A DNA stretch of 64,000 nt from Prauserella endophytica (GTDB lineage: Bacteria > Actinomycetota > Actinomycetes > Mycobacteriales > Pseudonocardiaceae), in assembly GCF_005146945.1 (NCBI RefSeq), contig NZ_SWMS01000024.1:36962-100961 (forward strand). The letters are read 5' to 3'. Made by a program: the position numbers and the translations under genes. The notes under the pieces were generated by a model that saw only the letters and a program-made list of their open reading frames with translations, ran no database searches and was not told the DNA's origin. Position 1 is the first letter of the stretch, and every line of letters starts with the position of its first letter. Shown here in pieces: positions 25,107 through 33,246 of this stretch.

Positions 25107-26223
25107 CGTGCTGGACGAGCTCCACCGCCGCTGGTCGGCGGGCGAGACGGTGGGTGTGGGAACCGTGGTGGCCACGTTCTCGTCGGCGCCGAGGGCGCCC
25201 GGCGCGGCGATGCTGGTGGCCGCCGACGGCTCCGCCGTCGGCAGCGTGTCGGGCGGCTGCGTCGAGGGCGCCGTCTACGAGCTGGCGCAGCAGGTGGTGG
25301 AGGACGGCGCGCCGGTGCTGCAGCGCTACGGCGTGAGCGACGACGACGCGTTCGCCGTGGGGCTGACCTGCGGCGGGATCATCGACATCTTCGTGGAGCG
25401 GGTGGACCGCGAGTCCATGCCCGAGCTGGCCGACCTGGTGACGTCGGTGCGGGAGGGCAGGCCGGTCGCGGTCGTGACCACGATCGAGCACCCCGACCCC
25501 GCGCTGCTCGGCAAGCGCATGCTCGTGTGGCCCGACCGCGCGAGCGGGGGGCTCGGCTCCGACCGCATCGACGACGCCGTGCTCGACGACGCGCGCGGGC
25601 TGCTCGCCGGCGGGCGGTCGGCGACCCTGCACTACGGCCCCGACGGGCAGCGCAGGGGCGAGGGCATGGCGGTGTTCGTCAACACCTTCGAGCCGCCGCC
25701 GAGGATGCTCGTGTTCGGCGCGATCGACTTCGCCGCCGCGATGGCCAGGATGGGCACGTTCCTCGGCTACGAGGTGACCGTGTGCGACGCGCGGCCCGTG
25801 TTCGCGACCAAGACCCGGTTCCCCGAGGCGCACGACGTGGTCGTCGACTGGCCGCACCGCTATCTCAAGGCCGAGGCGGAGGCGGGCCGGATCGACGGCA
25901 GGACCGTGATCACCGTGCTCACCCACGACCCGAAGTTCGACGTGCCGCTGCTGGAGGTCGCGCTGCGCCTCGACGTCGGCTACATCGGGGCGATGGGCTC
26001 GCGGCGTACCCACGACGACCGCATCTCGAGGCTGCGTGAAGCCGGGATCACCGACGCCGAGCTGAAACGGCTCGCCTCGCCGATCGGCCTCGATCTCGGC
26101 GCGCGCACCCCGGAGGAGACCGCCGTGTCGATCGGCGCGGAGATCATCGCGCTGCGGTGGGGTGGCGGCGGGCGGCGGCTGTCCGATCTCGACGGCCGCA
26201 TTCACGGCGAGCAGGAACGCTAG
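25099..26223 (+). CDS. XdhC/CoxI family molybdenum cofactor maturation protein
   Basis: A 374-residue protein with the N-terminal XdhC/CoxI domain (GTVVATFSSAPRAPGAAMLV, SVSGGCVEGAVYE, GLTCGGIIDIFVE) and a C-terminal Rossmann-like domain (MLVFGAIDFAAAMARMGTFLGYEVTVCDARPVF, YIGAMGSRRTH). XdhC binds molybdenum cofactor, promotes its sulfuration and passes it to the apoenzyme. It is the last gene before a strong hairpin; the structural genes follow 292 nt later. Confidence 0.9.
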   Translation: MHDVLDELHRRWSAGETVGVGTVVATFSSAPRAPGAAMLVAADGSAVGSVSGGCVEGAVYELAQQVVEDGAPVLQRYGVSDDDAFAVGLTCGGIIDIFVERVDRESMPELADLVTSVREGRPVAVVTTIEHPDPALLGKRMLVWPDRASGGLGSDRIDDAVLDDARGLLAGGRSATLHYGPDGQRRGEGMAVFVNTFEPPPRMLVFGAIDFAAAMARMGTFLGYEVTVCDARPVFATKTRFPEAHDVVVDWPHRYLKAEAEAGRIDGRTVITVLTHDPKFDVPLLEVALRLDVGYIGAMGSRRTHDDRISRLREAGITDAELKRLASPIGLDLGARTPEETAVSIGAEIIALRWGGGGRRLSDLDGRIHGEQER

Positions 26224-26224
26224 C

Positions 26225-26252
26225 GTCCTGCGCCGGAGGTTCGGCGCAGGAC
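26225..26252 (+). terminator. Perfect 10-bp stem hairpin after xdhC
   Basis: GTCCTGCGCC (26225-26234) and GGCGCAGGAC (26243-26252) pair perfectly around an 8-nt loop, starting 2 nt after the xdhC stop codon. This is a strong terminator without a T-run. It suggests the maturation genes and the coxSLM-like genes are separate transcripts. Confidence 0.65.
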
Positions 26253-26268
26253 ACCAGGCGTCCAATTC

Positions 26269-26285
26269 CACGCCGATTTGGCGTG
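26269..26285. promoter_or_regulatory. Short palindrome CACGCC-5-GGCGTG upstream of the S subunit gene
   Basis: Six perfectly paired bases surround GATTT in the 292-nt space before the S subunit gene. It could be a regulator site or a minor hairpin. No convincing -35/-10 pair was found in this space. Confidence 0.3.
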
Positions 26286-26515
26286 CGTCTGGAAACTTGG
26301 TGACCGATCGGGGGACACGTTCCGCGAATCGGGAATGATCAACGTCGTCGTGCCGCAGGTGCGGATCGAGCCGGGTTTCCTCTCCAGACGGGGGGTTGTC
26401 CCATTGGGCCGAAAGTAGCAGGCTCGCCCTGTGAGGCCGATCACCGGCGACGGTGCTCGGCTCAGGCCGTTCCACAGCGGCCCGCCTGGCGGGCCGAGCC
26501 ACCACAGGAGGCCCA

Positions 26516-27061
26516 ATGCGCATCACCGTCACAGTTGACGGCACCAGCTACACCGACGACGTCGAGCCTCGCACGCTGCTCGTGCACTACCTGCGCGAAC
26601 GGCTTGGGAAGGTCGGCACGGTGGTTGGTTGCGACACCAGTAACTGCGGAGCCTGTACCGTGCATCTCGACGGGCACAGCGTCAAGTCCTGTTCCGTGCT
26701 GGCCGTGCAGGCCCACGGCAGTGAGGTCACCACCATCGAGGGCCTCGCCCGCGACGGTCAGCTCCACCCCGTGCAGCAGGCGTTCCACGACAACCACGCG
26801 TTGCAGTGCGGGTTCTGCACCCCAGGCATGATCATGCAGTCGATCGACCTGCTCTCCGACAACCCCGACCCCGACGAGCACGCGGTCAGGGAGGGCCTCG
26901 AGGGCAACCTGTGCCGGTGCACCGGCTACCAGAACATCGTGAAGGCGGTGCGCGACGCGGCACACCACATGCGGCCAGGCGCGGGCCCGGAGGCCGAGCG
27001 CGTGACCGGTGCCGATACCGGCAGCAGGACCGCGTCGAGCGTCGGAGGGGGTGGCGAGTAG
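26516..27061 (+). CDS. coxS: Molybdenum hydroxylase small subunit, 2x[2Fe-2S] (CoxS-like)
   Basis: A 181-residue iron-sulfur subunit. The plant-ferredoxin-type cluster uses C39, C44, C47 and C59; the second, helical-domain cluster uses C98, C101, C133 and C135. It passes electrons from the molybdenum site to the FAD subunit. The ~25-residue C-terminal tail is longer than usual and Gly/Ala/Ser-rich. The ATG follows ACAGGAGG. The stop (TAG) directly abuts the coxL ATG. Confidence 0.9.
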   Translation: MRITVTVDGTSYTDDVEPRTLLVHYLRERLGKVGTVVGCDTSNCGACTVHLDGHSVKSCSVLAVQAHGSEVTTIEGLARDGQLHPVQQAFHDNHALQCGFCTPGMIMQSIDLLSDNPDPDEHAVREGLEGNLCRCTGYQNIVKAVRDAAHHMRPGAGPEAERVTGADTGSRTASSVGGGGE

Positions 27062-29503
27062 ATGACCGCCACCATCGAACCGGAGGTCGGCAAGGGCCGG
27101 CTCCGCAAGGAGGACGAGCGGCTCATCACCGGCCGCACGCGCTGGACCGACAACCTGACGCTGCCCGGCCTGGTTCACCTCGCGGTGCTGCGCAGCACCG
27201 TGGCCCACGCCAAGATCGTCAGCATCGACACCTCCGCCGCCAAGGAGATGCCGGGCGTGCTCGCCGTCTTCACCGGCGACGACCTCGACCCCGAGGGCAA
27301 GATCGGCATGCCGTGCGCGTGGCCGATCACGCCGGACATGAAGTCGCCGCGCAGGCCGGTTCTCGCGCAGGGCACGGTGAACTTCGCCGGTGAGGGCGTC
27401 GCCGTGGTCGTGGCCCGCAGCGCGGGCGAGGCCGAGGACGCGCTCGCCGAGATCGACGTCGAGTACGAGGACCTGCCCGTGGTGCTCGGGCTGGAGAACG
27501 CGCTCGCCGAGGACGCTCCGCTCGTGCACGAGGACCTCGGCACAAACCGCAACGCGCTCTGGGTGTTCGACTCCGGCGAGGCCGGCTCCGGCGGCAACGT
27601 GGAACAGGCGATCGCCGACGCCGAGGTGGTCGTCAAGCGACGGTTCCGCCAGCAGCGGCTCGTCCCGGCGTTCATGGAGCCCCGCGCATGCGTGGTCGAC
27701 CCGACCGCAGCGCAGCTCACCATGTGGTCGGCGACCCAGATCCCGCACATCCTCAAGACGATGTCGGCGCTGACGCTCGGCCTGCCCGAGCACAAGATCC
27801 GTGTGATCGCGCCCGACGTCGGCGGCGGGTTCGGCGGCAAGATCGCCGTGCTGCCCGAGGAGATCATGTGCCTGCTGATAGCGCAAAAGCTCGGCAAGCC
27901 GGTCAAGTGGACCGAGTCGCGGTCCGAGACCATGGTCGCCGCGCACCACGGCCGTGACCAGATCCAGGACCTGACCATCGCGGCCAAGCGCGACGGCACG
28001 GTCACCGGGCTCAAGGTCGAGCTGCTCGCCGACATGGGCGCCTACCTCGGCCTCGTCGGGCCGGGCGTGCCGATCCTCGGCGCGTTCATGTTCAACGCGA
28101 TCTACAAGATCCCGGCGTACCACTTCGCGTGCACCAACGTGTTCACCAACACCACGCTCACCGACGCCTACCGCGGCGCGGGCAGGCCCGAGGCCACGTT
28201 CGCGATCGAGCGGATGATGGACGAGCTCGCGGCGGAGCTCGGCATGGACCCGATGGAGCTGCGCGAGAAGAACTGGATCAAGCACGACGAGTTCCCGTAC
28301 ACCACGGTCTCGACGCTGACCTACGACTCGGGCAACTACGAGGCCGCCACGCAGAAGGCCATGGAGCTGTTCGGCTACGAAGCGCTGCGGCAGGAACAGC
28401 GGGAGCGCCGTGAGCGCAACGACCCCGTGCAGCTCGGCATCGGCATCTCGACGTTCACCGAGATGTGCGGTCTCGCTCCGTCGCGCGTGCTCGGCTCGCT
28501 CGACTACGGCGCAGGCGGCTGGGAGCACGCGGCGATCCGCATGCTGCCGACCGGCAAGGTCGAGGTGATCACGGGTGCCTCGGCGCACGGGCAGGGACAC
28601 GAGACGGCGTGGAGCCAGATCGTGGCCGACCAGCTGGGCGTGCCGTTCGAGGACGTCGAGGTGCTGCACGGCGACACGCAGTCGTCGCACAAGGGCCTCG
28701 ACACCTACGGCTCGCGTTCGCTGGCCGTCGGCGGCATCGCCGTGGTGAAGGCGACGGAGAAGGTCATCGAGAAGGCCCGCAAGGTCGCCGCGCACATGAT
28801 GGAGTGCTCGGAGGACGACCTCGAGTTCAGCGGCGGCAAGTTCACGGTGAAGGGCACCGACCGCTCCACCGGCATCGGGGACATCGCGCTCGCGGTGTTC
28901 GCCGCGCACGACCTGCCGGAGGGCGTCGAGCCGACGCTCGACTCCGAGGCCGTGTACGACCCGGAGAACTTCTCCTTCCCGCACGGCACGCACCTGTGCG
29001 CCACCGAGGTGGACACCGAGACCGGACGGGTGCGCATCCGCTCGTACGTCTGCGTGGACGACGTCGGCAAGGTGGTCAACCCGATCATCGTGGAAGGCCA
29101 GATGCACGGCGGGCTCGCACAGGGCATCGCGCAGGCGCTGTACGAGGAGGCCGTGTACGACGAGAGCGGCACGCTCACGTCGGGCACGTTCGCCGACTAC
29201 CTGCTGCCCTCGGCGGCCGACCTGCCGTCGTTCACGACCGACCGCACCGAGACGCCGTCGACCACCAACCCGCTCGGCGTCAAGGGCGTCGGGGAGGCGG
29301 GCACGATCGCCTCGACCCCGGCCGTGGTGAACGCCGTGGTCGACGCCGTCCGCCAGTTCGGCGTGAACGACATCGAGATGCCACTCAGCCCCATGCGGGT
29401 GTGGCAGGCGATCCGCACCGGCGAGAAGGCCGCGGGCGGACCCGGTGCCGAGGCCGGTGGCGGCCTCGGTTCGATCGACCCGGCACACGGAGGTGCTCAG
29501 TGA
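27062..29503 (+). CDS. coxL: Form II CODH-like molybdenum hydroxylase large subunit
   Basis: An 813-residue molybdopterin subunit of the xanthine oxidase family. It contains GGGFGGKIAVLPEE, the active loop AYRGAGR at 369-375 and the catalytic base Glu745 in KGVGEAGTIAS. Form I CO dehydrogenase has a cysteine in this loop (AYRCSFR) that holds copper. Here that position is Gly372, so this is form II, whose physiological substrate is unsettled and probably an aldehyde or N-heterocycle rather than CO. It binds the cytosine dinucleotide cofactor and works as an (LMS)2 complex. It overlaps the next gene by 4 nt. Confidence 0.9.
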   Translation: MTATIEPEVGKGRLRKEDERLITGRTRWTDNLTLPGLVHLAVLRSTVAHAKIVSIDTSAAKEMPGVLAVFTGDDLDPEGKIGMPCAWPITPDMKSPRRPVLAQGTVNFAGEGVAVVVARSAGEAEDALAEIDVEYEDLPVVLGLENALAEDAPLVHEDLGTNRNALWVFDSGEAGSGGNVEQAIADAEVVVKRRFRQQRLVPAFMEPRACVVDPTAAQLTMWSATQIPHILKTMSALTLGLPEHKIRVIAPDVGGGFGGKIAVLPEEIMCLLIAQKLGKPVKWTESRSETMVAAHHGRDQIQDLTIAAKRDGTVTGLKVELLADMGAYLGLVGPGVPILGAFMFNAIYKIPAYHFACTNVFTNTTLTDAYRGAGRPEATFAIERMMDELAAELGMDPMELREKNWIKHDEFPYTTVSTLTYDSGNYEAATQKAMELFGYEALRQEQRERRERNDPVQLGIGISTFTEMCGLAPSRVLGSLDYGAGGWEHAAIRMLPTGKVEVITGASAHGQGHETAWSQIVADQLGVPFEDVEVLHGDTQSSHKGLDTYGSRSLAVGGIAVVKATEKVIEKARKVAAHMMECSEDDLEFSGGKFTVKGTDRSTGIGDIALAVFAAHDLPEGVEPTLDSEAVYDPENFSFPHGTHLCATEVDTETGRVRIRSYVCVDDVGKVVNPIIVEGQMHGGLAQGIAQALYEEAVYDESGTLTSGTFADYLLPSAADLPSFTTDRTETPSTTNPLGVKGVGEAGTIASTPAVVNAVVDAVRQFGVNDIEMPLSPMRVWQAIRTGEKAAGGPGAEAGGGLGSIDPAHGGAQ

Positions 29504-30354
29504 TTCCCGCTCCGTTCGACTACGTCGCGCCGTCCACTGTGGATGACGCGGTTCGGGCGCTCGCCGACGCGGGCGAGGACGCCAAGGTCCTCGCGGGTGG
29601 GCAGAGCCTGCTTCCGGTGCTGCGCGTCCGGCTCGCCGCTCCGACGAAGATCATCGACCTCGGCAAGGTCGCTGAGCTGCGCGGCGTGCGCGAGGAGGGC
29701 GACCACCTCGTGATCGGGTCCATGACGACGCACTACGACGTGCAGCGGGACCCGCTCATCGCCGAACACGCGGCGCTGCTCGCGCGGGCGACCGACACCG
29801 TGGCCGATCCGCAGGTGCGGCACCGAGGAACGTTCGGCGGTTCCATCGCGCACGCCGACCCGGCGGGCGACCTGCTCGCCCCGGCGCTCGCGCTGGACTG
29901 CGAGATGGTCATCCGCGGCATGGACGGTCAGCGCACGGTGGCGGCCGCCGACTTCTTCGAGGACTTCTTCACGACGTCGCTGGCGCCGGACGAGATCCTC
30001 GTCGAGGTGCGGGTGCCGAAGCACACCGGCTGGCACGCGCACTACGAGAAGTTCAACCGCGTCGCGCAGGCGTGGTCAATGGTCGCCGTCGCGGCGACGG
30101 TGCGCACCGACGGTGACACCATCGCCGAGGCCCGGGTCGCGCTGACGAACATGTCGTCGGTGCCGGTGCGGGCCCGCGGCGTCGAGGAGGCGCTGGTCGG
30201 GCAGCCGGCCACCGCCGAGTCGATCCGCGCCGCCGCCGAGCACGCGGCCGAGGGCACCAACCCGACCGTCGACGGCAACGCCGACGTCGAGTACCGGCAG
30301 CACCTCGCCCGCGTCCTCACGGGCCGCGCGATCTCCGCGGCCATGGCAGGCTGA
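29500..30354 (+). CDS. coxM: Molybdenum hydroxylase medium FAD subunit (CoxM-like)
   Basis: A 284-residue FAD-binding subunit of the PCMH/CO dehydrogenase flavoprotein family. FAD-contacting blocks are AGGQSLLPVLRVRLAAP near residue 32 and VRHRGTFGGSIAHADPAGD near 107. It takes electrons from the S subunit. GTG 29500 overlaps the coxL stop (GTGA). A variant palindromic repeat lies 12 nt after its stop and before coxG, so coxG expression may differ from that of the subunits. Confidence 0.9.
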   Translation: MIPAPFDYVAPSTVDDAVRALADAGEDAKVLAGGQSLLPVLRVRLAAPTKIIDLGKVAELRGVREEGDHLVIGSMTTHYDVQRDPLIAEHAALLARATDTVADPQVRHRGTFGGSIAHADPAGDLLAPALALDCEMVIRGMDGQRTVAAADFFEDFFTTSLAPDEILVEVRVPKHTGWHAHYEKFNRVAQAWSMVAVAATVRTDGDTIAEARVALTNMSSVPVRARGVEEALVGQPATAESIRAAAEHAAEGTNPTVDGNADVEYRQHLARVLTGRAISAAMAG

Positions 30355-30365
30355 AGTTCTCCGGT

Positions 30366-30414
30366 CCCCAAGGCCACCTTTGTTGCACTCAACGCAACTA
30401 AGGTGGCCTTGGGG
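30366..30414. repeat. Variant palindromic element, copy D
   Basis: CCCCAAGGCCACCTT and its partner AAGGTGGCCTTGGGG form a near-perfect long hairpin with an inner TTGC/GCAA pairing. The central GGCCACCTT is shared with the other copies, but the outer arm differs. It lies 12 nt after the coxM stop, inside the cox gene run. Confidence 0.75.
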
Positions 30415-30449
30415 GCAGCTTTTCCGCGACTCAGGAAGGAGGTCGGCCC

Positions 30450-31181
30450 GTGCGGCTCGACCACGAGTTCACCGTCCCAGCGCCCATCGACGAGGTGTGG
30501 AAGGCGGTGCTGGATCCGGAACGGGTCGCGCCCTGCATGCCGGGAGCCACGCTCACGTCGGTGGAGGGCGACACGTTCAAGGGCACGGTGAAGGTCAAGC
30601 TGGGCCCGGTCTCGTTGCTCTACAAGGGTTCCGGCGAGTTCCTGGAGAAGGACGAGGGCGCCCGGCAGATCAAGATCAAGGCGTCCGGCAAGGACGCGCG
30701 CGGTGCCGGTACCGCGGCCGCCACGGTCACCGTGACGCTCGCGGCCGACGGCGACAACACCAAGGGAGCCGTCGCCACCGACCTGAACGTCACCGGCCGC
30801 CCGGCCCAGTTCGGCCGCGGCATGATCTCCGAGGTCGGCGGCAAGATCCTCGACACCTTCGCGGGCAACCTCGCCGAGGAGCTGGGCGCCAAGGGCGAGG
30901 ACACCACCCCGGGCAAGGCCCCGGCGAGTGAGCAGCCCGCCGATGCCTCGTCGGCCGGTGGTGGTGCCGCCTCGGCGGCGAGCGGAGCCGGTGCGGCGGC
31001 GACCGCCGCCGAGCCCGAGAAGCCGAAGCTCGAGGCCGTCAAACCGCCCAAGGAGGCCGAGGCGATCGACCTCTTCGACTACGCGGGCGCCTCGGTGGCC
31101 AAACGGCTCGCCCCGGCGCTCGCCGGCCTCGCCGCGCTGCTCGGCGTGGTCGCGATCGTGAGGGCGCTCCGCCGCCGCTGA
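30450..31181 (+). CDS. coxG: CoxG-like SRPBCC protein with C-terminal membrane anchor
   Basis: A 243-residue protein with an N-terminal SRPBCC/CoxG lipid-binding fold (about 1-150: FTVPAPIDEVWKAVLDPERVAPCMPGA, LGPVSLLYKGSGEFLEKDE), a long Ala/Pro/Glu-rich linker, and a single C-terminal membrane helix (LAPALAGLAALLGVVAIVRALRRR). CoxG recruits CODH-type enzymes to the membrane and may bind quinones. GTG 30450 follows GGAAGGAGG. A 21-bp repeat array begins 9 nt after its stop. Confidence 0.87.
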   Translation: MRLDHEFTVPAPIDEVWKAVLDPERVAPCMPGATLTSVEGDTFKGTVKVKLGPVSLLYKGSGEFLEKDEGARQIKIKASGKDARGAGTAAATVTVTLAADGDNTKGAVATDLNVTGRPAQFGRGMISEVGGKILDTFAGNLAEELGAKGEDTTPGKAPASEQPADASSAGGGAASAASGAGAAATAAEPEKPKLEAVKPPKEAEAIDLFDYAGASVAKRLAPALAGLAALLGVVAIVRALRRR

Positions 31182-31189
31182 CGCCCCGG

Positions 31190-31470
31190 CCCGCGAGTCC
31201 CCCGCTCGGGCCCGCGAGTCCCCCGCTCGGGCCCGCGAGTCCCCCGCTCGGGCCCGCGAGTTCTGCACTCCTGCTCGCGAGTTGTGCGTTCGGAACGGCG
31301 AGTTGTGCGTTCGCCAAGGAGCACAACACGCGGTCCGGAGTGCACTCGCGGTCGGGAGGCACGACTCGCCGTCGGGAGTGCAGAACTCGTGGGCTGGAGC
31401 GGGGGACTCGTGGGCTGGAGCGGGGGACTCGCGGGCTGGAGCGGGGGACTCGCGTGGGGTGGGCCACTCG
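31190..31470. repeat. Opposed arrays of a 21-bp repeat unit, locus 1
   Basis: Six units in one orientation (31190-31315) share the core CGCGAGT. The first three are identical and the next three differ after the core (TCTGCACTC, TGTGCGTTC). Then come about seven units in the opposite orientation, the last three carrying GCGGGGGACTCG at 31399, 31420 and 31441, exactly 21 nt apart. The two halves form a large imperfect inverted repeat in the 331-nt space between coxG and the monooxygenase. No gene was seen in it. Confidence 0.85.
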
Positions 31471-31512
31471 TGGCCGGGGAAGGGCACGGCCGGGGCGGTG
31501 GTTGTACCCGGT

Positions 31513-32628
31513 ATGCGGGCTGATCACGAGACGGACGTCGCCGTCATCGGTGCGGGGCAGGCCGGGCTCTCGGCCGCCTACTTCCTGCGCAAGGCCGGGC
31601 TCGCCAACGAGAGCGGGTTCGTGGTCCTCGACCACGGTAAGCGCGCGGGAGGGGCGTGGCAGTACCGCTGGCCCTCGCTGAAGCTCGACAAGGTCCACGG
31701 CATCCACGACCTGCCCGGTCTCGCGCTCGGCGACACGGCCTCCGACCGTGACAAGCCCGCCTCCGAGGTGGTGTCCGCCTACTTCGACCGGTACGAGCGC
31801 ACCTTCGATCTGCCCGTCCACCGGCCCGTGGACGTGCTCTCGGTGAGCCGCACCGGCGACGGCCGGTTCCTCGTCGAGAGCGCCACCGAGTCGTGGGCCG
31901 CTCGCGGGCTGATCAACGCCACGGGCACGTGGGACCGCCCGTTCTGGCCGTACTACCCGGGCCGGGAGACCTTCCTCGGCAGGCAGCTGCACACCGCCGA
32001 CTACACCGGCGCCGCCGAGTTCCGCGCCAAGCACGTCGTCGTGGTCGGCGGCGGCACCTCCGCGGTCCAGCAGCTGCTCGAGATCGCCCCGGTCGCCGCG
32101 GGCACCACGTGGGTGACCCGCAGGCCGCCCGTGTTCCACGAGCACGACTTCACCCCCGAGTACGGCCGGTCCGTCGTCGCGCAGGTGGACGAGCGGGTCC
32201 GCGAGGGCAAGCCGCCGCGCAGCGTCGTCAGCGTCACCGGCCTGCCCCTGACAGCTGAGGTCCGGGCGGCCCGCGAGGAAGGAATCCTCGACCGCAAACC
32301 CATGTTCGAGCGCGTCACCCCGCACGGCGTGCAGTGGGCCGACGGCACCACGCAGCGAGCCGACGTGATCCTGTGGGCCACGGGCTTCCGCGCCGCACTC
32401 GACCACCTCACGCCGCTGCGCCTGCGTACGCCGGGTGGGGGCATCCGAATAGCGCCGCAGGGTGGAGTCCTTCCGCCAGGGGTGGCGGTCGGGCCACGGG
32501 CGGGCGGCACGCGGGCGGTGGACGAGCCGCGCCTGCACCTCGTCGGCTACGGGCCCTCCGCCAGCACCGTCGGCGCCAACCGCGCCGGGCGCACCGCCGT
32601 GCGCGAGCTGCTCGACACCTTGGGCTGA
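31513..32628 (+). CDS. FAD-dependent NAD(P)H monooxygenase-like oxidoreductase
   Basis: A 371-residue flavoprotein with an N-terminal FAD motif (VAVIGAGQAGLSAAYFLRKAGL) and a second dinucleotide motif for NAD(P)H (VVVVGGGTSAVQQL near residue 178). LINATGTWDRPFWPYYPG fits the CzcO/flavin-monooxygenase family. The ATGF motif (LWATGFRAAL) is conserved. A Gly/Pro-rich stretch near residue 300-330 looks like an insertion relative to relatives. The ATG at 31513 is chosen because upstream codons read into the repeat array. The substrate is unknown. Confidence 0.82.
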   Translation: MRADHETDVAVIGAGQAGLSAAYFLRKAGLANESGFVVLDHGKRAGGAWQYRWPSLKLDKVHGIHDLPGLALGDTASDRDKPASEVVSAYFDRYERTFDLPVHRPVDVLSVSRTGDGRFLVESATESWAARGLINATGTWDRPFWPYYPGRETFLGRQLHTADYTGAAEFRAKHVVVVGGGTSAVQQLLEIAPVAAGTTWVTRRPPVFHEHDFTPEYGRSVVAQVDERVREGKPPRSVVSVTGLPLTAEVRAAREEGILDRKPMFERVTPHGVQWADGTTQRADVILWATGFRAALDHLTPLRLRTPGGGIRIAPQGGVLPPGVAVGPRAGGTRAVDEPRLHLVGYGPSASTVGANRAGRTAVRELLDTLG

Positions 32629-32635
32629 CGCCGGG

Positions 32636-33058
32636 TCACGCCTCGTGCGTCGCCGTGCCCGCGTCGAGTCGCGAGTGGTAGCGCTCGCGCGCCTCCTCCA
32701 GCAGGTCGGGGCTGATCCACGCGACCGGCTGGAGATCCACGAGCAGCGGTTCGTTGTCGGGACCGAAGTCAACCTGCTTTCCGTCGAGCACCCACGGGCG
32801 TGCGCCCTCGCGCAGCTCCCGCAGGTACTGGCAGACGCGCCGGGCGAGCCAGTCCTCCAGCGGCAGGCTCCACCACTCGGGCGCGGCGAGCGGGTTCACC
32901 GACACGCCCGGCATGAGCAGCCCGCTCTCGTGGTCGGTGCTCGGGTGCGAGGCGTCCGACTCGGGGCCGGGGGAGTAGCGCAGGTAGGGCGCCATGCCGA
33001 GCCCCACGAGCTCGCTCAGCTCCCGCAGGGTGTGCACGGTGAACATGTCCGAGGGCAT
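32636..33058 (-). CDS. DUF6098-like hypothetical protein
   Basis: A 140-residue soluble protein with conserved-looking blocks: FTVHTLRELSELVGLGMAPYLRYSPGPESD, PGVSVNPLAAPEWWSLPLEDWLARRVCQYL and VAWISPDLLEEARERY. This pattern fits the actinobacterial DUF6098 family, which has no known function. Start ATG 33058 is chosen; an in-frame ATG at 33046 is also possible. It converges on the monooxygenase gene with a 7-nt gap. Confidence 0.7.
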   Translation of the reverse strand: MPSDMFTVHTLRELSELVGLGMAPYLRYSPGPESDASHPSTDHESGLLMPGVSVNPLAAPEWWSLPLEDWLARRVCQYLRELREGARPWVLDGKQVDFGPDNEPLLVDLQPVAWISPDLLEEARERYHSRLDAGTATHEA

Positions 33059-33118
33059 GCCGCCCGATTTCCCGGCGGCGCTCCAGCCAAACCCCTCGCC
33101 AGGTCGGGCACCCCGAGC

Positions 33119-33224
33119 GCAGTGAAGGCCACCATGCCTGCGTTGAACAAGCACAGCGGCGGGCAGCGCCTCCGTTTGGGTGGTGGGGGAGACGGGCGGG
33201 CGCAGTGAAGGTGGCCTTCACTGC
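33119..33224. repeat. Palindromic intergenic element, copy E
   Basis: The left palindrome has one intact arm (GCAGTGAAGG). The right palindrome at 33202-33224 is perfect. The core between them matches copies B and F closely. It lies between the DUF6098-like gene and the end of the permease gene. Confidence 0.85.
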
Positions 33225-33246
33225 GGGTGGCGGCTGCGGGTGGCGG

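Noticed and set aside
26224..26515. A small gene in the gap before the S subunit gene
   Set aside because: Short frames exist but none has a ribosome site with plausible codon use. Only the terminator and a small palindrome are supported.
27062..29503. Form I CO dehydrogenase
   Set aside because: The copper-binding cysteine of the AYRCSFR loop is replaced by glycine (AYRGAGR), which marks form II.
31190..31470. CRISPR array
   Set aside because: Units are adjacent with no unique spacers, the unit is 21 nt, orientation reverses midway, and no cas genes are present.
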